Source of the DNA: a virus
Length of the DNA: 46,622 nt
IMG/VR virus record: IMGVR_UViG_3300018080_000260
Span: 1 to 46,622 of that record
Reading direction: 5' to 3' (one strand)
In this document: positions 10,501 to 14,864 of the stretch, one piece after another
Numbering within the stretch: the stretch's first letter is position 1
Layout of the letters: each line of letters begins with the position of its first letter
The notes under the pieces: model-generated
Database searches by the model: none
The model's input: only the letters and a program-made list of their open reading frames with translations
What the model was told of the DNA's origin: nothing
Position numbers and translations under genes: made by a program

Positions 10501-11699
10501 ACATATTCCTGTCTCTCTGCAGGAGACATTTCATAAAGAACATCCCTAAGAGTATCCCAATCCTCCTCTGACGGCTCGATTTCCTCCCATTCTTCACGCT
10601 GGTACGCATCGCCCAGGACGTCCTGAATATCCGCATTGATCTTCTTTTGTGAATTCTCCAGAATCTGTCGGGTTATTTCTTCCGGAACTCCATGCTGACG
10701 CAGGTCTGAGACACCCTTGTCGATCGCGACGGACGTGCCACCACCGACGATCGCGCCGATCAGCCCTTCGTAGAGTACGTTTTTGATGATTTCCCACGCA
10801 GATTCCGATCGAATCCCGGCAAAGTTGGCAATTCCTGAGTCAGCTGCAGACTGCAGCATTTCCTGAATAGCCTCCTCTGCCGTCTTGATCAGAGTACTCC
10901 GCAGTACGCTTCCGTATGATTTTAAGAAGATATCCAGGCCGACCTTTTCCAGAGCGCCTTCGGCAAAGCCAGAACCAGAAGATATGTCTCCGGCCTTCTC
11001 AGGATCCATGCCTGTTGCCCGGGCCTCCTGGTACATCCGTGATTTCTGCATCACACCGAACAGGGCAGCTGCAGCCATGGGGCTTTTTGTGGCTGCAGAA
11101 ATACCCACGGCCATGGCCAAAGACGCGCCTCCAGATCCAATATCCTCAAAAAATCGCTGATATCGTCTGTCACCCCTGGGGAACATAGAGGAGACCTTTT
11201 CCAGGTTCTTCTGGGCCACTTGAGTTCCCATCTGAACCATGGATTCATCCAAGGAGGACCGTTTCGCAAGGGAGGCAATGCCCTTTCTGGCCAGAACGTA
11301 GCTCTCTCCAATGAACGGTACGACTTTCGAAACTGCAGATGGAACGGCCGTGTCCGGATCCAGCTCCGCACGTTCTCCCATTTCCTGCAGGATCCCACCG
11401 GCCACAGAGGGGAGGGAGGCGAACATTCTGCCTGCGCCCCTGCCGAGACTGGTTCCGGCTTCTCCTACGGTCTTGGCCACATCCGCAATGCCCCTGCCCA
11501 TCTTCCTGGCCATCATATTGAGTGGACCGCCTTCCGGCCTCGCCTGCGGAGAAAAACGGGTTTCCAGAGCCTCAGAGAGCTGCTCATCGTCATATTGCGC
11601 ATAGGACGGATACTTAGTCCTGATTGCCTGCAAGATCTTGGCATCTGGATATTTAGAATACTCTGGATGCGCGTTTTTGAACTGGGTTAAAGGCTTCAC
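1566..11699 (-). CDS. Giant polyvalent virion protein: methyltransferase, strawberry-notch-type helicase, zincin, LPD38-like
   Basis: 3377 residues from a GTG start that overlaps the upstream TGA (GTGA). Visible in order: an N-terminal part with Gly/Ala-rich hydrophobic helices (about 60-330) as in ejection proteins; an N6-adenine methyltransferase with motif I EPSAGTGNL (about 840) and NPPF (about 907); a Gly/Pro/Glu-rich linker (about 1060-1155); a superfamily 2 helicase of strawberry-notch type with Walker A GDGTGVGKG (about 1250), DEGH (about 1358), SAT and QQFGRGHRSNQ (about 1759); a zincin HETAHW (about 2321) with a downstream GEGFAEF glutamate; and an LPD38-like end (RNVIRDAIEA, about 2875; later ISPAQFEYF). 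Methyltransferase plus helicase resembles DarB of phage P1, which is packaged and protects entering DNA from restriction. By analogy this is an internal virion protein injected with the DNA. Injection and anti-restriction are inferred; the domains are seen. Confidence 0.9.
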   Translation of the reverse strand: MKPLTQFKNAHPEYSKYPDAKILQAIRTKYPSYAQYDDEQLSEALETRFSPQARPEGGPLNMMARKMGRGIADVAKTVGEAGTSLGRGAGRMFASLPSVAGGILQEMGERAELDPDTAVPSAVSKVVPFIGESYVLARKGIASLAKRSSLDESMVQMGTQVAQKNLEKVSSMFPRGDRRYQRFFEDIGSGGASLAMAVGISAATKSPMAAAALFGVMQKSRMYQEARATGMDPEKAGDISSGSGFAEGALEKVGLDIFLKSYGSVLRSTLIKTAEEAIQEMLQSAADSGIANFAGIRSESAWEIIKNVLYEGLIGAIVGGGTSVAIDKGVSDLRQHGVPEEITRQILENSQKKINADIQDVLGDAYQREEWEEIEPSEEDWDTLRDVLYEMSPAERQEYVDWWEEAMTIQEQNPINELQQLHNRWRGDPKAKDRLYSILADLEKKGTREQRKINEMIPSARQQMYRHHRNVGRGEFFKGAEALGEILYGEQEYTSVMQRLAGAFQQTGQKKEETAMQDWLSSLSEAKQHAQETEKQKQRPEQPKQEESPQIPEVKAEAPVETNYKHRFTFDPQALPQTPYAWLDDFDPKIVDNAVYISKFNAGTKDQVVKVIHQEGDKETVVGEAKTSNEAMKLAVEYWDNIDWGSQGKINNIVKNVEKGESQEPEEGFKPSDLTKDRGSVIPKKGEGEALIDKYNNPQGILADEVYKLMKAGGVIKDNPALNRMAERAFGGKRADGIFQSQDMYNALEEGVNKYVRELITEHEPSVEEVDNTFYRIRKKISPEKRKELLDKLIDLQKRIPTQTHRTAEKDDFQQFSTPPAMAYAAGLMLDVQKDDIILEPSAGTGNLAVTVQPFADVITNEIDESRTAVLDRLNLKPLYQKNAGFDAEILDDVLPDDVRPTAIIMNPPFSSTGGRLSKSKNSAKYGFRHIDQALRRLAPGGRLVAILGESAWPDRQIAQDWYNNLGKEYTVQAMIKNPKEAYRKYGTNFGTIYLVIDKVQRSRFSEAISDETYVAEHQSLEEVLESIENIPTRAAISAAAQPATAATEESDTDKAGTEPVASPKERVSGGRGGGSGTAGSGGGGTSTTSPGRGGQVDREPGERSVPEAPSPAVGTERGSESAERSESVEEPEAEPAAPGPEPTGSPGGPGVNVQFETDYERRQKRQEESAGKFVDYVPSKLKGGKAHPGKIVESSSMAAIETPDIKYKPDLKGMKNPIISALQLEAVSLAGQCHDIMLPSGHRMGFSLGDGTGVGKGIQIAATILDNWNHGRRRAVWLSYSKDLADDAARDFGEKEGLGIDHIIPLGVLNDKKVAPSKGPVQMGDGCIFCTYATLIKKNRLDQLVEWLGPDGVIVFDEGHKAKNAFTGKGLKKPTQTGLTVVDLQENLLPKARVLYASATGATELANMGYMVRLGLWGEGTQFDSFEDFISEVNTGGMGAMEMVARDLKAQGKYLARSLSYEGVKYTEVKGKMTPKQREVWNSSAEIWRTIVNNIGAAIEATNAGKKQRSLAIRMLWGNHQRFARQMIMAFKVPTIIKQTEAQLKKENSVIIGLFGTGEAALKRAVQERLEQGEDLEALDLTPRQMIGNYLENCFPVNLFQEEQDSNGNVVHKPVIGPDGKPVQSKLALQLRQRLMDSLSDLNLPDNPMDQIIKYFDDKADKTGDETWRVAELTGRKKVLRVNKNTGKKEWVRRGPAGSQSASKWEEENFQSGKKRIAIVSAAASQGISLHASRRAKNQQKRVFITMELSWSADQQMQQFGRGHRSNQAQPPEYIILTMDLGGESRFSSTIAKRLGSLGALTRGQRGSAGSGDVLDKYDYSSDYGSLAVAALYTSLLNGQEVPGIDNPIQTLLNMNVVYMDEYGSYKINEGDKTNINKFLNRILVLDADEQNALHEHYHEIFSALVEDAKEKGVFDDGVEDLVSKQIRLINRTEIRKDKAVGATTEHIEMERDVQTTPLKWEDAEKMLQAGFDVHKNTHSGHYVITKEAATKTDPETGRIQRRFYEYRYTGAREITSHADLQAKFKPVKKENKDFKAWWEKHVKEYPAIRTEEVHLIAGMILPLWNRMKSNVHGAPLKIVRATTVDGQRFVGVRIPNKAVDAVLSAIGVNRKLETPEQVYNAVMNSRKPVELENGIQLMRRYWQGGDIIELIGTKTPMRDTLRKLGILYERVQFKDMFYIPGVEEKALDIIKKLTDRWAVANQSSPSFGSTSMLRIPASDLGQGQPRPKGASDLRHSDMETKKPRQDMYRSSELIDYHQDRTGAKGMSSNDLAGGFRALFPEITFRAKMQDRWRRDKMGEINSDRNMIKGRNFASPVADFHETAHWFQNQIFGDYRDNELRWLEKGATPDMMNELRDLDYDQNKRRTGEGFAEFVRLWISDSGAEAFAPMFTRYFETSVLPEYDKSGRFWKAKQMVGSFVAQDAVEFTKSQLGFHRPRTNAARTKEKVRQFKQAPSEVRKKKVGSAWSKFKSKFSDSAAEIQYLLKSTLGDRYHSLPARLNPITVFRAYNMKAGAMAEQMLNHGVYDIRTGMGMDLSKGAVQTLRECDQEGYQIQDLITYLYARHAIDWIHHPELDENVDIVNGDTDLGFLDEQERIKIFKEARRKVQMLKPKNPGISLAQAKAVVERLGNSHFERWGDEINNYFDQLMQLVYHEGGVSNATLKYFRWRHPHYVPFLREIAHDVVWESRHGKKGMANQNKPYMRAKGSDYPWQYYMDAWIKHTERVVLWATKARVMNAFASFAHLQGMAPLIRETDPPPEVTKHSVKEIVGLLTKMGADISNKNQMLEIEGDTLVEFWHNGVHVKKGRPIVSVWRNGKRAFYELHPDLFNFIQSIEAAPLVGIAKVMAPFCRGIRLGATGLNPNFILLRNVIRDAIEATVMSESGKAHPFRSIQGLLAEIYKDKDILPVALKKLGVDPEYADLYMKAGGVVSTMAGFDRTKLEKMARLAESNIKGKTIQFGLQHPIEGLRLLFSAFENTNRIPEFKAVYEKVMNQTGDPEEAFIRAARASQDITTDFARAGYWGRQLNQIIPFYNANVQGFSKFIRGFFGKEITGYHGKYQAESSRKNAGKRMAKALGWITGLSLLSYFLRDDEEWEKLNDWERANYFHFWVNGDHLKVVTPFLLGAVFHGGLHAALLEGIGDRQADEEYLRFLWDQHFSELLPLPTSWPFVSTIMEIKANRSWSGRPIEPKYARQTQEAWTIANEWTTELSKSIMAFKPLRSTGISPAQFEYFVNQTTGGFYRRTIGAADRLIIKNLMGKNVKDRPAGLWDIPIIGDLFARPSTMNNRLTARFFSAYSDAMKRQHSENRHPYHNLLENTYKKIVAVRRRSNYPDERKDKKVMELIEKAVDHMESKKPDVPARRSSTEKRRESYVF

Positions 11700-12730
11700 T
11701 TAGTCTCCAGCAGGTCCAGGATCCCGAACGGATCCTCCTCTTTTTGTTTGGACTTTGATTTTTTGCCTGCCATTCTGCCCAATGAAGAAGGCTTTGTTTT
11801 TGGTGCAGCTCCGGTGACAGCGTCAAGCTGCAGTTTGTTTTTTCCTTTTCGGCCCTTAGACCCTCCATAGTCGGCCATGGTGGAATTCATGGGCACAGAC
11901 ATTGGAACACGGCCTTGATTTTCTTCGTGGTACAGCATAAAATTACTCAGATCCCGGAACAGCTTCTCGTCCTCCTCCGTCCACTGGCCGGATGCAATCT
12001 GTTTTTCCAAGTGGTCCACGGCCTTTAAATACTCTTGGAGCAATTCTTCCTTATAAGGTTCCAGGCTGGAAATCTCTCCGAATTCGTCATAAGTGGGGAA
12101 CCCGCCCTGGTTGGCTATGGCTGCAGCTCCCTGGCGATACCTGGCTAAAATCTCTCCACGTTGTTTCAGTCTCGGTTCGTCTGTTTTTGAAGTACTCCGG
12201 CCTCTGTTTTGGCTATTGATCCTCGCCACTTTTTCCCGGGTTTCCAGCTCTTTGCCTTTGTATTCCTTCTCCCATTGCCGGTCTCTCTCTTGGTCATACA
12301 GCGTCTTAAAACGCATATACTGACTGGCAGGAAGGTGGGATTTTCCGGATCTGGAGAAAAAACCTCCCATGGCCTTGTCCCACTCCGGAGGAACGGGATA
12401 CATCTCCCTCTCAACATTTTGTGGATTGATTTCCACGTTCGGATCAGCAATCAGGTCCATCATTCGACCCATAATGTTTGTTCGGGATTCGGGAGTAATA
12501 TCAGGGGTGTTGCCCATGGCCTCCAGAACACTGAGCTTTCGATTGGTCATGTCCCGTCGATCCTGGCGTTCCACGGTATTCTGGTATCTCTCATCCTCCC
12601 TTTGCCATGCCTCGTCTCTCCACTGCTTTTGACGCATTTCCTCTTTTCGACGAAGGATGTCACCTGCAATCATGTCAGACGCCTGGGCCATCATGGTCAA
12701 GGCTGAATTCTGCCAGTCTCTCTGTGCCAT
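11696..12730 (-). CDS. Charged coiled-coil protein, probable internal virion or ejection protein
   Basis: 344 residues. The N-terminal 100 residues are strongly helical and charged (RRKEEMRQKQWRDEAWQRED), with a second coiled-coil segment near 165-200 and a basic Lys/Ser-rich tail. There is no signal peptide or membrane segment. AAGGA lies upstream of the ATG. Its stop overlaps the GTG start of the giant protein by four bases, so the two are translationally coupled. Position between the lysis genes and the giant injected protein matches internal core or ejection proteins of podoviruses. Function is inferred from context only. Confidence 0.75.
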   Translation of the reverse strand: MAQRDWQNSALTMMAQASDMIAGDILRRKEEMRQKQWRDEAWQREDERYQNTVERQDRRDMTNRKLSVLEAMGNTPDITPESRTNIMGRMMDLIADPNVEINPQNVEREMYPVPPEWDKAMGGFFSRSGKSHLPASQYMRFKTLYDQERDRQWEKEYKGKELETREKVARINSQNRGRSTSKTDEPRLKQRGEILARYRQGAAAIANQGGFPTYDEFGEISSLEPYKEELLQEYLKAVDHLEKQIASGQWTEEDEKLFRDLSNFMLYHEENQGRVPMSVPMNSTMADYGGSKGRKGKNKLQLDAVTGAAPKTKPSSLGRMAGKKSKSKQKEEDPFGILDLLETK

Positions 12731-12742
12731 GGATAGGAATCC

Positions 12743-13240
12743 TTATTTCGGTAGTTCGGCCTGTTGCCCCTGTTCCGGTGTCAGCATCCCGGACTGATAC
12801 AGCATCATAGCCCTGGTCAGAGATCCTATTTCCGGGGTAAAATCAAACTGGCCATGCTGGAACTGTGCCTGGGCATTCTGTGAGCCCATGAGCATATTGT
12901 GATAATTTAGCAGCTGGTTATGACGTTCCTTTTCCAGACTCACGTCCAGGTCTGCTGTGGCCCGTCCTGCTTTACTGGCAAATCCATGAAGGCCGGACGT
13001 TACCATGCCAGCTGGCATTTTATTCGCTGCAGCCCATGAACGGAAGGAGGCCATTGGAGCTGCCATGCTCTCCTGGATCCGGCGCTGTCCCTGTCCGCGG
13101 AGCTGCGCCATGTCTCCCGGACTCATAACCAGTTCGTCTTTGTGCTTCCTGGGATCATACATTTTTCCACCGCCAAAGCCCAGGACCTTGTTCAGAGCGC
13201 TTACGCCTGTACCTATGGCCATCATTGCAAGCGGTCCCAT
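12743..13240 (-). CDS. Small Gly/Ala/Met-rich protein, probable internal virion protein
   Basis: 165 residues, start supported by AAAAGGAG upstream. The N-terminus is Gly/Ala/Met-rich and hydrophobic (MGPLAMMAIGTGVSALNKVLG), followed by a Gln- and Met-rich helical body (GQGQRRIQESMAAPMASFR). This composition is typical of short ejection proteins made beside large internal virion proteins. It lies 12 bp before the 344-residue coiled-coil protein. No enzymatic motif is present. The hydrophobic N-terminus could be membrane-active but has no clear cleavage site. Confidence 0.7.
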   Translation of the reverse strand: MGPLAMMAIGTGVSALNKVLGFGGGKMYDPRKHKDELVMSPGDMAQLRGQGQRRIQESMAAPMASFRSWAAANKMPAGMVTSGLHGFASKAGRATADLDVSLEKERHNQLLNYHNMLMGSQNAQAQFQHGQFDFTPEIGSLTRAMMLYQSGMLTPEQGQQAELPK

Positions 13241-13259
13241 AAAATTCTCCTTTTAAAGT

Positions 13260-13290
13260 GGGTGACGGACCCCTGCGAAGCCCGTCACCC
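13260..13290 (-). other. Intergenic hairpin with a competing alternative pairing
   Basis: GGGTGACGG (13260-13268) is perfectly complementary to CCGTCACCC (13282-13290), giving a 9-bp stem in the gap before the 165-residue gene. On the minus strand it is followed by ACTTTAAAAGGAG, so it sits just upstream of that gene's ribosome binding site and lacks a long T-run. The loop contains GCAGGGG, which can instead pair with CCCTGC about 20 bases upstream, so two structures exclude each other. It could be a processing or attenuation hairpin rather than a terminator. Confidence 0.5.
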
Positions 13291-13322
13291 GGGGTACTGG
13301 AGGCAGCGTGCAGGGTCCGGCG

Positions 13323-13592
13323 TTAGCCGGGTAATTCGGGCAGGGCGAATCCGCCTTCCTCTGCGGCATCCTCACACTGTTTGATAAAGAGATTCAGAGC
13401 CATGTCGTCGTACGGCGTTGACGAACTGTGGACCAGTTTTTCGAGCCAGATCTTGGCCTCGATATAGCCTGACTGAATGGCCTTGATCTGGGTTTCATTC
13501 AGTTCTTCACCCTTGACAATGGAGTCCAGGGCTGCGGAAGCCAGCTCTTTAATGCTTCCAATGACCATCGGTAAAAATACGGAAAAGTCCAT
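13323..13592 (-). CDS. Small helical protein of the lysis/internal-protein region
   Basis: 89 residues starting MDFSVFLPMV. I prefer this ATG because GGAGGCAAAA precedes it at ideal spacing; an in-frame ATG four codons upstream sits inside the ribosome binding site. The N-terminal half is amphipathic and may associate with membranes, followed by acidic helices. No known family is recognised. It follows the 103-residue membrane protein gene, with the recurring AAGGCACACAG motif just upstream of its ribosome binding site. Confidence 0.65.
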   Translation of the reverse strand: MDFSVFLPMVIGSIKELASAALDSIVKGEELNETQIKAIQSGYIEAKIWLEKLVHSSSTPYDDMALNLFIKQCEDAAEEGGFALPELPG

Positions 13593-13618
13593 TTTTGCCT
13601 CCAATCTGTCTGTGTGCC

Positions 13619-13930
13619 TTAGTTGTTCTTCTTTTCTTTGCGCCGTTCCCTTCTTTCTTCCCGGCGTTTTAGACGTTCTTCTTTACGGAGAGCCTTTATC
13701 AGCTCCCGTTCGTGTTCAGTTACTACTGCGACCATCTTCGTGCCCTTTGGCGCCTTCGCTGCGCGGATTCCTTTTGCCACCAATCCGGCAGCTGACAGTC
13801 CCAGTCCGGTCTTTACCATAAAGGCGCTGACCGGCTGCAGGAAGGGAACTTGTCCAACGGCGCACCCTGCAACCGCCACTGCGATACCTCCCAAGAACTT
13901 GGGGATCCGCTTCAAAAATCCCAGTTTCAT
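13619..13930 (-). CDS. Small membrane protein with basic tail, holin candidate
   Basis: 103 residues with two short hydrophobic segments (about 12-28 and 36-52) and a very basic C-terminal tail (LKRREERRERRKEKKNN). AGGAGG precedes the ATG. The start overlaps the stop of the NlpC/P60 hydrolase gene (ATGA). Two membrane segments, a charged tail and linkage to a peptidoglycan hydrolase fit a class II holin. The segments are Gly/Ala-rich and short, so a different membrane role is possible. Confidence 0.6.
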   Translation of the reverse strand: MKLGFLKRIPKFLGGIAVAVAGCAVGQVPFLQPVSAFMVKTGLGLSAAGLVAKGIRAAKAPKGTKMVAVVTEHERELIKALRKEERLKRREERRERRKEKKNN

Positions 13931-14400
13931 GACTCTGCCTCCTGTAACTTTTGTGCTTTAAATGGATCATATATGCCCAGAAGATCATCCCTTCGATCAA
14001 CAGGACGGATCTTCATAAACGCATTATATTTACTGGCCTCAGACTCCGTGTCAACTGAACGGCGCCCGTCTCCTGCTTCGATCATTAAATCCATGTGATA
14101 ACAGATTCCTACGTGTGTAGCCCTTCCTTCTCTGCCATAAAAGACCAGTGCGCCTTGTTTGGGCTCTGTAAGAACCAGATGAGGCTTCCCAAACTTCTTG
14201 AACAGCTGGTTCGCAGTCAGATAGGCATAAGGCCCCAGTTTTCCCACAGCCCGGAGCATTTCACACGCCAGATTGGAACAGTCAAATCCTTCCATAGGAT
14301 CGTTTCCTCCCCAATGATAGGGGAGGCCGATAAAACGGGAAATATAGCCGACTGCCAGAGCTGCCAGCTGGTCATTCCTCGAAGAAGTCTGATTCATCAT
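13927..14400 (-). CDS. NlpC/P60-family peptidoglycan hydrolase (endolysin or virion lysin)
   Basis: 157 residues matching an NlpC/P60 cysteine peptidase. The core YHWGGN..MEGFDCSNLAC gives Cys41 as nucleophile, and RATHVGIC gives His96 as base. These enzymes cut peptide bonds in peptidoglycan stems. There is no signal peptide, so release would need a holin or delivery in the virion. GGAGG lies upstream of the first of two adjacent ATGs. It is flanked by two small membrane protein genes, which supports a lysis-cassette role. A tail-associated cell-wall hydrolase remains possible because the tail hub gene is close. Confidence 0.85.
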   Translation of the reverse strand: MMNQTSSRNDQLAALAVGYISRFIGLPYHWGGNDPMEGFDCSNLACEMLRAVGKLGPYAYLTANQLFKKFGKPHLVLTEPKQGALVFYGREGRATHVGICYHMDLMIEAGDGRRSVDTESEASKYNAFMKIRPVDRRDDLLGIYDPFKAQKLQEAES

Positions 14401-14689
14401 ACAATACCTCCACTCCCAATTTTTCAGACATGGCCTTCATCTGCTTCAAAAGCGCCCGCATACATTTCCGGGTTTGAACCATCTCTGTGCAGTTTGCTTC
14501 CACCTTACTTACTACACCGTCCCATTCCCTGTATATCTTCCTGGCCTTACCGAATGCAGAGGCAATGCTGAATACAATAGCCACGATCCAGAGAAGCGTA
14601 CCCAGCCCCAAGGTAATTTTTACGGATCCGGGCTTGAACTTGGGCAGATGAATGGTAGATCCTCCATTTCCGTCAGCTGAGAGCTTCAT
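14372..14689 (-). CDS. Single-pass membrane protein with cytoplasmic or periplasmic coil, holin or spanin candidate
   Basis: 105 residues with one strong membrane segment at about 24-45 (TLLWIVAIVFSIASAFG) followed by a helical region containing two Cys and an acidic end. AGGAG lies upstream. The 3' end overlaps the hydrolase gene by 29 bases. One membrane segment plus a long helical tail next to an endolysin resembles an inner-membrane spanin or a small holin. The sequence alone does not decide between them. Confidence 0.6.
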   Translation of the reverse strand: MKLSADGNGGSTIHLPKFKPGSVKITLGLGTLLWIVAIVFSIASAFGKARKIYREWDGVVSKVEANCTEMVQTRKCMRALLKQMKAMSEKLGVEVLYDESDFFEE

Positions 14690-14699
14690 TTAAGCACTC

Positions 14700-14864
14700 C
14701 TATGCACTTTCCAGGGTTTGAATTCTGTTTTCAAGGGCATTTATCTGTTCTTGTAGCGATCGAATCGATTGCTGAAAAGCAGAAAATTGGCGCTCCAGGT
14801 TAGAAGCGGATATATCGCTGTCCTGCTCGAACCGAAATGCCCGTTCTGCTTGTGACTCGCTCAT
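14700..14864 (-). CDS. 54-residue coiled-coil microprotein of the lysis cluster
   Basis: 54 codons from an ATG that overlaps the stop of the tail hub gene (ATGA), ending in TAG. The C-terminal half has a clear heptad pattern (SIRSLQEQINALENRIQTLE), indicating an oligomeric coiled coil; the N-terminus is polar. The 105-residue membrane protein starts 10 bases after its stop. The tight coupling and in-frame organisation indicate a real gene. No function can be assigned; a partner of the adjacent membrane protein is conceivable. Confidence 0.7.
   Translation of the reverse strand: MSESQAERAFRFEQDSDISASNLERQFSAFQQSIRSLQEQINALENRIQTLESA

Noticed and set aside
1566-11699. Phage virion RNA polymerase of N4 type
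   Set aside because: Size and position recall N4 virion RNA polymerase, but the visible motifs are methyltransferase, helicase and zincin; no polymerase motifs were seen.
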